The notes below the pieces were generated by a model. It did not search any database and had not been told where the DNA came from. It saw nothing but the letters and a program-made list of their open reading frames with translations. Shown here in pieces: positions 50,715-58,522 of a stretch of DNA of 64,000 nucleotides; the first letter of the stretch is position 1; every line of letters starts with the position of its first letter. This DNA comes from Saccharothrix luteola (GTDB lineage Bacteria; Actinomycetota; Actinomycetes; Mycobacteriales; Pseudonocardiaceae). The translations under genes and the position numbers were made by a program. The stretch is from the NCBI RefSeq assembly GCF_020859565.1, contig NZ_JAJHUO010000007.1, forward strand, positions 266,976 to 330,975, in the 5' to 3' direction.

Positions 50715-51068
50715 TCAGCCCTCCGGGCCGAGCAGCACGGTGGCGTCGAAGCACGTGGCGTCACCGGTGTGGCAGGCGGCGCCGACCTGGTCCACGACGA
50801 GCAGCACCGTGTCGCCGTCGCAGTCCAGCCGCACCTCGTGCACGTGCTGCGTGTGCCCGGACGTCTCGCCCTTCACCCACAGCTGCTGCCGGCTGCGCGA
50901 GTAGTACGTGGCGCGGCGGGTGGTGAGCGTGCGGTGCAGGGCCTCGTCGTCCATCCACGCCACCATGAGCACCTCCCCGGTGCCGCGCCGCTGCGCCACG
51001 GCGCACACCAGCCCGTCGGCGGTGCGCTTGAGCCGTGAGGCGATGGACGGGTCGAGCGCGCTGGTCAA
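50715..51068 (-). CDS. hisI: Phosphoribosyl-AMP cyclohydrolase
   Basis: The third step of histidine synthesis, opening the adenine ring of phosphoribosyl-AMP. At 117 residues it is the monofunctional form, without a HisE domain. The signature [20 protein letters not shown] and the metal-binding cysteines in LDCDGD and [10 protein letters not shown] are present. I chose a TTG start because GGAGG lies six bases upstream; that TTG overlaps the preceding gene's stop (TTGA). hisE and hisG are not in the window. Confidence 0.93.
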   Translation of the reverse strand: MTSALDPSIASRLKRTADGLVCAVAQRRGTGEVLMVAWMDDEALHRTLTTRRATYYSRSRQQLWVKGETSGHTQHVHEVRLDCDGDTVLLVVDQVGAACHTGDATCFDATVLLGPEG

Positions 51069-51442
51069 CGCTGTCCTCCGAGGAAGTGGATCCGGGCGGG
51101 CTTGGTGTTGAGCATCACCACGCCGAAGACGTGGACCGCGGACAGCAGGCCGGAGACCACGCGGATCCACGCCGGCCCCTGGTTGAGCACCGCGAGCAGG
51201 TGGACCAACGCGACCAGGCCGAACACGAGCGCCGCCGTCAGCCGGGCCGGGCGCAGGCCCGCCACCAGGCCGCCGACCGCGAGCAGCTCCAGCACGGCGA
51301 CGATCACCGGGAACCTGATCCAGCTCGGGTCGTTCTCGACCTGCCACTGGATCAGGCCCATGAGCACGAACGCCAGGCCGCCGGCGGCGCCGATCAGGGT
51401 CGCGAGGCGCACCTCGGGGGGCGCGTTGCGCGCGTTCGGCAT
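51065..51442 (-). CDS. Four-helix membrane protein between hisF and hisI
   Basis: A 125-residue protein with four hydrophobic segments ([77 protein letters not shown]). It has no catalytic residues I recognise. Its ATG shares one base with the hisF stop (TGATG) and its stop overlaps the hisI TTG, so it is coupled on both sides and is part of the his operon. Proteins of this kind occur at this spot in related actinobacteria as far as I recall; the role is unknown. Confidence 0.75.
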   Translation of the reverse strand: MPNARNAPPEVRLATLIGAAGGLAFVLMGLIQWQVENDPSWIRFPVIVAVLELLAVGGLVAGLRPARLTAALVFGLVALVHLLAVLNQGPAWIRVVSGLLSAVHVFGVVMLNTKPARIHFLGGQR

Positions 51443-52215
51443 CAGCGCACCACCACGCCCGCGTCGCGCAGGCCCTGCTTCACGTCGCCGATGCGCAGCG
51501 TGCCGAAGTGGAACACGCTGGCCGCGAGCACCGCGTCCGCGCCCTCGGCCACGGCGGGCGGGAAGTGCTCCACCGCGCCCGCGCCGCCGCTGGCGATCAG
51601 CGGCACGTCGACCACCGCGCGGGTGAGCCGGATCAGCTCCAGGTCGAACCCGGCCTTGGTGCCGTCGGCGTCCATCGAGTTCAGCAGGATCTCGCCGACG
51701 CCCAGCTCCTGGCCCCGGGCCGCCCACTCGACCGCGTCGATGCCGGTGCCCTTGCGCCCGCCGTGCGTGGTGACCTCGAACCCCGACGGGGTGGGCTGCT
51801 CACCCTCGGGCACGCGCCGCCCGTCCACCGACAGCACGATGCACTGGGCGCCGAACCGGCGGGACAGCTCGCCGAGCAGCTCGGGCCGGGCGATCGCGGC
51901 CGTGTTCACGCTCACCTTGTCCGCGCCCGCCCGCAGCAGCTTGTCCACGTCGTCCGCGGCGCGCACGCCACCGCCCACCGTGAGCGGGATGAACACCTGC
52001 TCCGCCGTGCGCCGGACCACGTCGAACGTGGTCTCGCGGTCGCTGGACGACGCCGTCACGTCGAGGAACGTCAGCTCGTCCGCGCCCTCCGCGTCGTAGG
52101 CCCGCGCCAGCTCGACCGGGTCACCCGCGTCGACGAGGTTGGTGAAGTTCACGCCCTTCACGACCCTGCCCCGGTCGACGTCCAGGCAGGGGATCACGCG
52201 TACCGCGACTGACAT
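51442..52215 (-). CDS. hisF: Imidazole glycerol phosphate synthase, cyclase subunit
   Basis: With HisH it converts PRFAR and ammonia to imidazole glycerol phosphate and AICAR. It has 257 residues and is a (beta/alpha)8 barrel. The catalytic acids are D in [15 protein letters not shown] near residue 11 and D in [15 protein letters not shown] near 130; GGGVRAADD and [10 protein letters not shown] bind phosphates. The ATG at 52215 gives the usual N-terminus; a TTG two codons earlier is open. The upstream region holds 22-bp repeats. Confidence 0.96.
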   Translation of the reverse strand: MSVAVRVIPCLDVDRGRVVKGVNFTNLVDAGDPVELARAYDAEGADELTFLDVTASSSDRETTFDVVRRTAEQVFIPLTVGGGVRAADDVDKLLRAGADKVSVNTAAIARPELLGELSRRFGAQCIVLSVDGRRVPEGEQPTPSGFEVTTHGGRKGTGIDAVEWAARGQELGVGEILLNSMDADGTKAGFDLELIRLTRAVVDVPLIASGGAGAVEHFPPAVAEGADAVLAASVFHFGTLRIGDVKQGLRDAGVVVR

Positions 52216-52238
52216 GGCCAAAAGCCTACGTGGACGCC

Positions 52239-52370
52239 CCTGAGCGGCCGACTCCCGGTGCCTGAGCGTTCAACTCGGGGGTCGTGAACGTAGGACACAC
52301 GCGACCTGAACGTAGGACTCGCGCGTTCTGGACGTGGGACACGCGACACCTGAAAGTGGGATTCGCGGCC
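52239..52370. repeat. Six tandem 22-bp degenerate repeats
   Basis: Units begin at 52239, 52261, 52283, 52305, 52327 and 52349, each exactly 22 bp. The shared pattern is CCTGAACGTNGGACACGCG followed by three variable bases; for example unit 4 begins CCTGAACGTAGGACTCGCG. They lie in the 331-bp gap between hisF and the cold-shock gene, which run divergently. The same family recurs at 59130-59277. Confidence 0.88.
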
Positions 52371-52440
52371 GTTGGTGGGCGACGTGGCGGCGAAAGTGTG
52401 GTTCACTTGAGGAGGTCGCAAGTTTTGTGTTCGTGTCATC

Positions 52441-52468
52441 CACGCTCGCGAAACATTGTTTGAGCGTG
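52441..52468 (+). promoter_or_regulatory. Stem-loop in the 5' region of the cold-shock gene
   Basis: CACGCTC (52441-52447) pairs with GAGCGTG (52462-52468), and inside it AAAC can pair with GTTT, 79-106 bp before the csp ATG. Cold-shock mRNAs often have a long, structured leader that refolds with temperature. The transcription start is not visible, so whether this lies in the leader is inference. Confidence 0.35.
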
Positions 52469-52546
52469 TGATTCCTCAGGGTCAGCGTTTGGACCGGCCC
52501 CAGCGGGTGCGTTCGCCCCGTTGGTAGCTGTATGAGGAGTACAAAG

Positions 52547-52750
52547 ATGGCGCAGGGCACCGTGAAGTGGTTCAACTCGGAGAAGGGCTTCGGCTTCATC
52601 TCCCCCGAGGATGGCGGCGCGGACGTGTTCGTCCACTACTCGGAGATCCAGAGCGGCGGCTACCGCAGCCTGGAGGAGAACCAGCGGGTGAGCTTCGATG
52701 TCGGCCAGGGCGCCAAGGGCCCCCAGGCGACGAACGTGACGGTCATCTGA
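52547..52750 (+). CDS. CspA-type cold-shock protein
   Basis: A 67-residue OB-fold protein that binds single-stranded RNA and DNA and acts as an RNA chaperone. RNP1 (KGFGFISPE) and RNP2 (DVFVHYSEI) are intact; the N-terminus [12 protein letters not shown] and the C-terminal [10 protein letters not shown] are canonical. GAGGAG lies seven bases before the ATG. It has a strong terminator immediately downstream, so it is monocistronic, and a structured upstream region. Confidence 0.97.
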   Translation: MAQGTVKWFNSEKGFGFISPEDGGADVFVHYSEIQSGGYRSLEENQRVSFDVGQGAKGPQATNVTVI

Positions 52751-52765
52751 CCCAGCGTTGCTCGT

Positions 52766-52802
52766 GAAGAGCCCCGTTCCCCTCGTGGGAGCGGGGCTCT
52801 TC
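52766..52802 (+). terminator. Terminator of the cold-shock gene
   Basis: GAAGAGCCCCG (52766-52776) pairs exactly with CGGGGCTCTTC (52792-52802); TCCC/GGGA extends the stem towards a 5-nt loop. It begins 16 bp past the csp stop. Confidence 0.85.
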
Positions 52803-52829
52803 CGCATGTCGCGGCTAACGTTGCCGGTC

Positions 52830-53195
52830 ATGGACCTCGCAGCCGCCAAGTACCTGTTGTTGACCACCTTCCGCAAGGACGGCACCGCCGTGCCGACACC
52901 CGTCTGGGTGGCCGGCGCCGAGGGCACGCTGTACGCGTGGTCGGCCGCCGACGCGGGGAAGGTCAAGCGCATCCGCCGCAGCGGCGACGTGCGCGTGGGA
53001 CCGTGCGACTTCCGGGGCCAACCCACCGGCGAGCAGATCCCGGCCACCGCGCGGCTGCTCGACGGGCGCGGCAGCGACCGGGTGCGGTCCCTCATCGCGA
53101 AGAAGTACGGCGTGATGGGCAGGCTCACCCTGCTCGGCAGCCGGATCCGCCGCGGGCGCGACGGCACGATCGGCATCGAGATCACGCCCGCCTAG
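52830..53195 (+). CDS. PPOX-class F420-dependent oxidoreductase
   Basis: A 121-residue split-barrel flavin/F420-binding protein: YLLLTTFRKDGTAVPTPVWVAGAEGTLYAWSAADAGKVKRIRR in two parts, then VRVGPCDFRGQPTG and RGRDGTIGIEITPA. Actinobacterial members use cofactor F420 for reductions of unknown substrates. The ATG at 52830 fits the family N-terminus but has no clear Shine-Dalgarno; an ATG at 52806 would add eight residues. It sits directly behind the csp terminator and before the HTH/Clp-N gene. Confidence 0.85.
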   Translation: MDLAAAKYLLLTTFRKDGTAVPTPVWVAGAEGTLYAWSAADAGKVKRIRRSGDVRVGPCDFRGQPTGEQIPATARLLDGRGSDRVRSLIAKKYGVMGRLTLLGSRIRRGRDGTIGIEITPA

Positions 53196-53196
53196 C

Positions 53197-53242
53197 GTCA
53201 ACCCGGAGTTGACCCGTCGCGTTGCGTCAACCTACAGTTGAC
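53197..53242 (+). promoter_or_regulatory. Twin dyad operator and promoter of the HTH/Clp-N gene
   Basis: GTCAAC-N5-GTTGAC occurs twice, at 53197-53213 and 53226-53242, centres 29 bp apart. TTGACC (53209-53214) and TACAGT (53233-53238) have -35/-10 spacing of 18 bp and would start transcription at about 53245, the GTG itself, giving a leaderless message. Both promoter elements lie within the dyads, so a bound protein would block the promoter. Autoregulation by the encoded HTH protein is the simplest inference. Confidence 0.65.
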
Positions 53243-53244
53243 GG

Positions 53245-53970
53245 GTGGTAGCTCCCCCGGTCCAGCTCACGGACCTGATCGTCACCGTCGCGGCGGAACA
53301 CACCGACGTGCTGGGCAGGCTGGCCGCCGCCGTGCAGCTGAGCGGCCAGCTCGACGAGTTGGGCGATCACCTCATCGGGCACTTCGTGGACGAGGCGCGG
53401 CGCGCGGGCGCGAGCTGGGCCGAGATCGGCGAGAGCCTCGGCGTCACCAAGCAGGCCGCGCAGAAGCGGTTCGTGCCCAAGGTGTCGCCGGACCTGAAGC
53501 CGAGCTTCGACCGCTACACCGACCGGGCCCGGCGGGTCGTCGTGCTGGCCCGCCACCACGCCCGGTTCAGCGAGCACATCGGCACCGAGCACCTCCTGCT
53601 CGGCCTGCTCGACGAGTCCGGCGGCCTGGCCGCCAAGACCATCGCCAAGCTGGAGGCGTCGGAGGGCACCACGCGGATGGCGGTGCTCAGCGAGCTCGAC
53701 GGCACGGTCCGGCAGCGGCCCGACCCGCAGCCGTTCACCGCGCACTGCAAGAAGGCGCTGGAACTGGCCGTGCGGGCGTCGCTGCGCCAGGGCCACGCGT
53801 TCGTCGGCACCGAGCACCTGCTGCTCGGCCTGCTCGCCGAGAAGGAAGGCGCCGCGGCCAAGGCCCTCGAACGCACGGGCGTCACCGAGGCAGCCGCGGA
53901 GGCCTACATCGTCCGCGAGATCGAGGACGCGATCAGCCGCGGACCGCGGCCAGCGCCTCCGGGAGCGTGA
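53245..53970 (+). CDS. HTH protein with duplicated Clp-N domain
   Basis: A 241-residue protein. Residues about 45-75 form an HTH ([25 protein letters not shown]). Two Clp N-terminal (ClpA/C adaptor-type) repeats follow, each with [10 protein letters not shown], at about 90-150 and 165-240 ([46 protein letters not shown]). There is no ATPase, so it is not a Clp chaperone; it may sense Clp substrates or compete for adaptors while binding DNA. The start GTG has no Shine-Dalgarno but lies at the predicted transcription start. The 3' end overlaps the convergent priA by 38 bp. Confidence 0.88.
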   Translation: MVAPPVQLTDLIVTVAAEHTDVLGRLAAAVQLSGQLDELGDHLIGHFVDEARRAGASWAEIGESLGVTKQAAQKRFVPKVSPDLKPSFDRYTDRARRVVVLARHHARFSEHIGTEHLLLGLLDESGGLAAKTIAKLEASEGTTRMAVLSELDGTVRQRPDPQPFTAHCKKALELAVRASLRQGHAFVGTEHLLLGLLAEKEGAAAKALERTGVTEAAAEAYIVREIEDAISRGPRPAPPGA

Positions 53971-54667
53971 ACGCGCCCGCGTAGAGCGCCTTGCCCACGA
54001 TCGCGCCCTCGACACCGTCTCGGGACAACGCCGCCAGCGCGACCAGGTCGTCCACACTGGACACGCCACCCGAGGCGATGACCGGCGCGTCGGTGCGCGC
54101 GCACACCTCGCGCAGCAGGTCCACGTTCGGGCCCTGGAGCGTGCCGTCCTTGCCGACGTCGGTGACCACGTAGCGGGCGCAGCCGTCGCGGTCCAGCCGC
54201 TCCAGCACCTCCCACAGGTCGCCGCCGTCCTTCGTCCACCCGCGCGCGGCCACCCGGTGGCCCTGCTCGGTGATCCGCACGTCGAGGCCGACCGCGATCT
54301 TGTCGCCGTGCTCGGCGACGACCTTCGCGCACCACACCGGGTCCTCCAGCGCGGCCGTGCCCAGGTTCACCCGCGCGCAGCCGGTCGCGAGCGCGGCGGC
54401 CAGCGACGCGTCGTCGCGGATGCCGCCGGACAGCTCGACCCGGACGTCCAGCTCGCCGACCACGCGGGCCAGCAGCTCGCGGTTGCTGCCGCGGCCGAAC
54501 GCGGCGTCGAGGTCGACCAGGTGCACCCACTCGGCGCCGTCGCGCTGCCAGGCGAGCGCGGCGTCCAGCGGGTCGCCGTAGTTGGTCTCGGTGCCGGCCT
54601 CGCCCTGCACGAGCCGAACGGCCAGGCCATCGGCCACGTCAACAGCCGGGAGCAGCGTGAAAGTCAC
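53933..54667 (-). CDS. priA: Bifunctional HisA/TrpF isomerase (PriA)
   Basis: A 244-residue barrel that isomerises ProFAR in histidine synthesis and, in actinobacteria lacking trpF, also phosphoribosylanthranilate in tryptophan synthesis. The catalytic acids are D10 ([10 protein letters not shown]) and D170 ([15 protein letters not shown]); [11 protein letters not shown] and [13 protein letters not shown] bind the two phosphates. The absence of trpF from the trp cluster fits dual function, which motif inspection cannot prove. It starts 9 bp after hisH. Confidence 0.94.
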   Translation of the reverse strand: MTFTLLPAVDVADGLAVRLVQGEAGTETNYGDPLDAALAWQRDGAEWVHLVDLDAAFGRGSNRELLARVVGELDVRVELSGGIRDDASLAAALATGCARVNLGTAALEDPVWCAKVVAEHGDKIAVGLDVRITEQGHRVAARGWTKDGGDLWEVLERLDRDGCARYVVTDVGKDGTLQGPNVDLLREVCARTDAPVIASGGVSSVDDLVALAALSRDGVEGAIVGKALYAGAFTLPEALAAVRG

Positions 54668-54676
54668 GCGTTCAGC

Positions 54677-55312
54677 CTAGTTGAAGCTCTTGAGCCAGTT
54701 CTCCAGCAGGTGCGCGCCCGCGTCGCCGGACTTCTCCGGGTGGAACTGGGTCGCCCACAGCGGACCGTTCTCCACCGCCGCGACGAACTCGTCGCCGCCG
54801 TGCTCGGCCCACGTCACCAGCGGCGCGCGGAGCGCGTCGGACTCCGGCAGCTCCCACTTGCGCACGCCGTAGGAGTGCACGAAGTAGTACCGGGTGTCCG
54901 GGTCGAGGCCGGCGAACAGCCTGGTGTCCTCGGAGGTGCGGACGGTGTTCCAGCCCATGTGGGGCACGACCGGGGCCTCCAGCCGCTCCACCGTGCCCGG
55001 CCACTCGCCGCAGCCCTCGGTGAGCACGCCGTGCTCGATGCCCCGTTCGAAGAGGATCTGCATGCCGACGCAGATGCCGAGCACCGGACGTCCGCCGGCG
55101 AGCCGTTGGCCGATGAGGCGGCCGCCCTTGATCGCGTCCAGCCCGGCCATGCACGCGGCGAACGCGCCGACACCGGGCACCACCAGGCCGTCCGCGTCGA
55201 GCGCGGCCCGGTGGTCGGACGACACCTCCACGTCGGCGCCGACGCGCTGGAGGGCGCGCTCGGCGGAGCGGATGTTGCCGAATCCGTAGTCCAGCACAAC
55301 GACCTTGGGCAC
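54677..55312 (-). CDS. hisH: Imidazole glycerol phosphate synthase, glutaminase subunit
   Basis: A class-I glutamine amidotransferase of 211 residues that feeds ammonia to HisF. The nucleophile Cys is in [15 protein letters not shown]; the His and Glu of the triad are in FHPEKSG. The N-terminal [17 protein letters not shown] and VVPGVGAF are typical. The start is a GTG at 55312. It is followed by priA after 9 bp. In related genomes hisB precedes it directly; here about 4 kb of other genes intervene. Confidence 0.95.
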   Translation of the reverse strand: MPKVVVLDYGFGNIRSAERALQRVGADVEVSSDHRAALDADGLVVPGVGAFAACMAGLDAIKGGRLIGQRLAGGRPVLGICVGMQILFERGIEHGVLTEGCGEWPGTVERLEAPVVPHMGWNTVRTSEDTRLFAGLDPDTRYYFVHSYGVRKWELPESDALRAPLVTWAEHGGDEFVAAVENGPLWATQFHPEKSGDAGAHLLENWLKSFN

Positions 55313-55368
55313 CCATCCAGCGTAGTCGCCACGCCGCACGCCAGGAGCGTGCGGTCCGCCACGACCCC

Positions 55369-55839
55369 TCAGGCCAACCCGCCCTGCGTCACCGGGACCA
55401 CCGGCAGGACCGTGTTGATCGGCAGGCCGGCGCGGTTCGGCAGGGCGGTCACCCAGGTGTCGGCGCGGCCCTCGTCCACCAGCGCGCGCACCTCGGCGAC
55501 GTCGGCGGGCAGGTCGGCGGGCCGCGGTCGGGCGTCGAGCCGCCACCAGCGCAGCAGGCCGACCAGCCGGCGCGCCGAGCCCGTGGAGCCTGCCCGCTCG
55601 CCGTCGGTCCACACCTCGGCGGTGGGAGACCAGCGCAGCAGCAACGCCGCCGCGCCGGTCTCCCGCACCTGCTCGGCCAGCCGGAACGCCGCCGGGAACC
55701 CGATCTGCCTGCGCGGCAGCAGCACCGTCCCGGACGCGACCGGGACGAGTGCCGCGGGCCCCGCGGCGGCGCGGTGCAGGTTCAGCTGCAGCTCCGCGGT
55801 CGGCGCGGGTGTCCAGATCAGGGTTCTCGGCACGCTCAC
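55369..55839 (-). CDS. Hypothetical protein between transketolase and hisH
   Basis: A 156-residue protein starting at a GTG ([20 protein letters not shown]) 9 bp after the transketolase C-terminal gene. It is Ala/Arg/Leu-rich with a Trp-containing middle ([27 protein letters not shown]); no membrane segment or signal is evident. The C-terminal stretch [21 protein letters not shown] is the most distinctive part. I recognise no family. Its tight spacing suggests cotranscription with the transketolase pair. Confidence 0.55.
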   Translation of the reverse strand: MSVPRTLIWTPAPTAELQLNLHRAAAGPAALVPVASGTVLLPRRQIGFPAAFRLAEQVRETGAAALLLRWSPTAEVWTDGERAGSTGSARRLVGLLRWWRLDARPRPADLPADVAEVRALVDEGRADTWVTALPNRAGLPINTVLPVVPVTQGGLA

Positions 55840-55848
55840 AGGCAGAGA

Positions 55849-56748
55849 TCATGCCGCAGCGGCCGGGTGCCCGAACATCCGACGCACAGCCGCGGCGACG
55901 CCGAGCACGTCGAGGTCGTGCGCCGAATCGTGGTCCTCGGCCGTGCCGTAGGCCCGCAGCTCGGAGTCTCGCCGCACGCCGAGCGACCGCAGCCGGTGCG
56001 GCACGTCCGCCAGCGCCTCGGCCGCCAGGTGCGCCGACGTGCCCTCCAGGTACGGCTCGACCAGCAGCACGTCCGCCCGGTCGGCGCGGCGCACCGCCGC
56101 TTGCAGCCCGGCCGCGTCGAACGGCCGCACGGTGGTCGCGTAGAGCACCGTCACGTCCGCGTCCCGGGTGGCCTCCAGCACGGTGTCGAGCATCGGCCCG
56201 ACCGCCACCACCACGCCCTGCCCGCCGCGCCGCACCTCGGTGAACCCCTCGACCACCGGGTGCGGAGAGGTGTTCTGCCGCAGGGAGAGCCGGATGTAGA
56301 CCCGGTCGTCACGCGCCAGCGCGTCCCGCACGATCGGCCCGACCTCCTCCGGGTGGCCCGGCACGCGCACCGTCCACCCGGGCAGCGTGCCGAACAGCGC
56401 CACGTCACCGGGCGCCTGGTGCGTGCGGCCCCACACCGGGTCGTCGTAGGAGCCGCCGATGCTGACCAGCACCCCGCCCAGGTCCTGGTGGCCGAAGTCC
56501 AGCTTGATCTGCTCGAACGGCCGCTCGACCAGGAACGGCGCGTAGGTGTGCACGACCGGCCGCAGCCCGCTCAACGCCAGCCCCGCGCCCACGCCGACCA
56601 TCGCCTGCTCGCGGATGCCGACGTTGACCACCCGCTCGTGCGGCGCGAACGCGTCCCGCGAGATCTCCGCCAGCACGACGGCGACCCGCGGGTCGTGCCG
56701 CATCACGTCCTCGACGGTGTCCACGAACACCTGGCGCATCGACGTCAT
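55849..56748 (-). CDS. Transketolase C-terminal half (split transketolase)
   Basis: A 299-residue protein equal to the pyrimidine-binding and C-terminal domains of transketolase/DXS-like enzymes. The catalytic Glu lies in [38 protein letters not shown] and [12 protein letters not shown] are in the C-terminal domain. It needs the N-terminal subunit encoded just upstream to bind thiamine diphosphate. The two genes overlap by 4 bp (ATGA), so they are made in equal amount. The substrate may differ from that of the housekeeping transketolase. Confidence 0.9.
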   Translation of the reverse strand: MTSMRQVFVDTVEDVMRHDPRVAVVLAEISRDAFAPHERVVNVGIREQAMVGVGAGLALSGLRPVVHTYAPFLVERPFEQIKLDFGHQDLGGVLVSIGGSYDDPVWGRTHQAPGDVALFGTLPGWTVRVPGHPEEVGPIVRDALARDDRVYIRLSLRQNTSPHPVVEGFTEVRRGGQGVVVAVGPMLDTVLEATRDADVTVLYATTVRPFDAAGLQAAVRRADRADVLLVEPYLEGTSAHLAAEALADVPHRLRSLGVRRDSELRAYGTAEDHDSAHDLDVLGVAAAVRRMFGHPAAAA

Positions 56749-57440
56749 CCCCGCTCCCCCTTGCCGATCTCCGCCACCACGACCAACGGACGGCCGGGGT
56801 GGTCCTGCGTGAACGCCTCGTGGAGCGCGCCGTGGTCACGTCCGTCCACTGTGGACGCCTGCCAGCCCTCGACCTCGAACCTCTTAGCCACCCCGCCGGG
56901 CCAGCCGTGCGTGCCGGAAGCGTTGTCCACCACGACGGTGACGAGCCGGTCCAGGCCGAGCCGACCGGCCAGCGCGATGGCCTCGTGGTTGCTGCCCTCG
57001 TCCAGCTCCGCGTCCCCGACCAGCACGAACGTCCGCGCGGTCCGCCCCTGCACGCGCAGGCCGAGCGCGGTGCCGACGGCGATCGGCAGGCCGTGCCCGA
57101 GCGAGCCGCTGCTGATCTCGACGCCGTTGACCAGCACGCGGTCCGGGTGCTGGCCCAACGGCGAGTCCCACGCGGTCCAACTGTCCAGGGTGGACGGATC
57201 GAGGAAGCCCTTCGCGGCCAGCACGGCGTAGTACGCCATCGGACCGTGCCCCTTGGACAGCAGGAACCGGTCGCGGTCCGGGTCGTCCACCCGGTCCGGC
57301 GCGACGTCCAGCACCCTGTCGTAGAGCACCCACAGCACGTCCAGCGTGGACGCCGCCGCCCACTCGTGCTTCTCGTCCCCTGTCATCCGCCGGAACAACG
57401 CGGGGATGTCCGCGAAGCCCGACTTGTCCTTGACTGCCAT
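56745..57440 (-). CDS. Transketolase N-terminal half (split transketolase)
   Basis: A 231-residue subunit carrying the diphosphate-binding domain. The ThDP motif GDAELDEGSNHEAI (GD...N) is complete, and RFLLSKGHGPMAYYAVLA and SSGSLGHGLPIAVGTALG are typical. The start at 57440 was chosen over one five codons upstream. It overlaps the C-terminal subunit gene by 4 bp. The promoter faces soxR across 53 bp containing a SoxR-box-like dyad, suggesting oxidative or redox-cycling induction, perhaps to supply NADPH-linked pentose phosphate flux (inference). Confidence 0.9.
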   Translation of the reverse strand: MAVKDKSGFADIPALFRRMTGDEKHEWAAASTLDVLWVLYDRVLDVAPDRVDDPDRDRFLLSKGHGPMAYYAVLAAKGFLDPSTLDSWTAWDSPLGQHPDRVLVNGVEISSGSLGHGLPIAVGTALGLRVQGRTARTFVLVGDAELDEGSNHEAIALAGRLGLDRLVTVVVDNASGTHGWPGGVAKRFEVEGWQASTVDGRDHGALHEAFTQDHPGRPLVVVAEIGKGERG

Positions 57441-57454
57441 GAACCCACGAAACA

Positions 57455-57474
57455 ACTTCGACTTAGGTCGAGGT
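57455..57474. promoter_or_regulatory. SoxR-box-like dyad between transketolase and soxR
   Basis: ACTTCGAC-TTAG-GTCGAGGT is a dyad with 7 of 8 arm positions matching, of the same size and layout as the SoxR box. On the minus strand it lies just after a TTGACC -35 (57472-57477) of the transketolase genes. On the plus strand TTCGAC (57457-57462) and TAGGAT (57482-57487) are 19 bp apart, the spacing of MerR-type promoters, and would give soxR an almost leaderless message. Confidence 0.6.
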
Positions 57475-57493
57475 CAAGACATAGGATGGGCAC

Positions 57494-57955
57494 GTGAGCA
57501 AGTTGCCGGAGATGTTGACCATCGGCCAAGTGGCCGAACGCAGCGGGGTGCCACACACCGCGCTGAGGTTCTACGAGGAAAGAGGGTTGATCACCTCCGA
57601 GCGCACGGCGGGCAACCAGCGCCGGTACCCGAGGCACGTGCTGCGGCGGCTGGCGTTCATCCGCACCGCCCAGCGGGTCGGACTGTCGCTGGAGGACGTG
57701 CACGACGCGCTGGCGACCCTGCCGGACAACCGCACGCCGACCAAGACCGACTGGAGCAGGCTGTCGGCGAGCTGGCAGGTGGAGCTGGACGCCCGGATCG
57801 ACGCGTTGCGGCGGCTGCGCGACCGGCTGACGTCGTGCATCGGGTGCGGGTGCCTGTCGCTGCGCAGCTGCACCCTGCACAACCTCGACGACGAGCAGGC
57901 CGCCGACGGGCCCGGCGCGCCCAAGCTCAAGCCCGCCCTGGAAGGCGGCACGTGA
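57494..57955 (+). CDS. soxR: SoxR, redox-sensing MerR-family regulator
   Basis: A 153-residue MerR-type activator. The HTH is MLTIGQVAERSGVPHTALRFYEERGLI; the dimerisation helix runs to about 110. C115-x2-C118-x-C120-x5-C126 (CIGCGCLSLRSC) is the [2Fe-2S] ligand set of SoxR, whose oxidation activates transcription. In actinobacteria SoxR responds to redox-active metabolites rather than superoxide. It is divergent from the split transketolase genes, which are its likely target. The start is a GTG seven bases after a -10-like TAGGAT. Confidence 0.95.
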   Translation: MSKLPEMLTIGQVAERSGVPHTALRFYEERGLITSERTAGNQRRYPRHVLRRLAFIRTAQRVGLSLEDVHDALATLPDNRTPTKTDWSRLSASWQVELDARIDALRRLRDRLTSCIGCGCLSLRSCTLHNLDDEQAADGPGAPKLKPALEGGT

Positions 57956-57964
57956 AATCCGGTT

Positions 57965-58522
57965 GTGCCGCGTGCTGCACTGGAGGTCGTGCAAGAGAAG
58001 AAGCAGATGGTCCGCTTGTCGAAGCGGATGGCGAAGACCCTGCGCCACGACCCGCAACGGCTGGGGCTGACCCTGGACCCGGCGGGATGGGTGGACCTGG
58101 AGGAGTTCGTGCGCGCCCTGGGTGTGACCGAGGCGCAGGTGCTGGAGGTCGTGGCGGACAACGACAAGCAGCGGTTCGCGATCGAGGACGGGCGCATCCG
58201 GGCCAACCAGGGCCACACCGTGGAGGTGTCGTTGGACCTGCCCGTGGCCGAGCCGCCCGCCGAGCTGTACCACGGGACGGTCGGCCGGTTCCTGCCCGAC
58301 ATCTTCCGCGACGGGCTGCGGCCGATGGCGCGGCACGACGTGCACCTGTCCGCGACCGTGGAGACGGCCGTCCGGGTCGGGTCGCGCCGGGGCAAGCCGG
58401 TGGTGCTGGTGGTCGACGCCGCGGCCATGGCCGCCGACGGCCACGAGTTCCGCGTGAGCGCCAACGGCGTGTGGCTGACGGCCGCCGTGCCGCCTAACTA
58501 CCTGCGAGAACACGTCTCGTGA
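57965..58522 (+). CDS. kptA: RNA 2'-phosphotransferase (Tpt1/KptA)
   Basis: A 185-residue enzyme that removes an internal RNA 2'-phosphate by transfer to NAD+, the last step of fungal tRNA splicing; the role in bacteria is unsettled. The family signature RLSKRMAKTLRHDPQRLGLTLDPAGWV, NDKQRFAIEDGRIRANQGHTV, and HVHL-type (HDVHLSAT) and KPVVLVVDAAAM segments carry the Arg-His-Arg-Arg active set. The start is uncertain: GTG 57965 has no Shine-Dalgarno; ATG 58007 would give 171 residues. It follows soxR by 9 bp and overlaps a convergent tetR by 29 bp. Confidence 0.88.
   Translation: MPRAALEVVQEKKQMVRLSKRMAKTLRHDPQRLGLTLDPAGWVDLEEFVRALGVTEAQVLEVVADNDKQRFAIEDGRIRANQGHTVEVSLDLPVAEPPAELYHGTVGRFLPDIFRDGLRPMARHDVHLSATVETAVRVGSRRGKPVVLVVDAAAMAADGHEFRVSANGVWLTAAVPPNYLREHVS

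Noticed and set aside
52239..52370. CRISPR array interpretation of the 22-bp repeats
   Set aside because: Units are contiguous with no spacers, differ from one another, and no cas gene is present. The same holds for 59130-59277.
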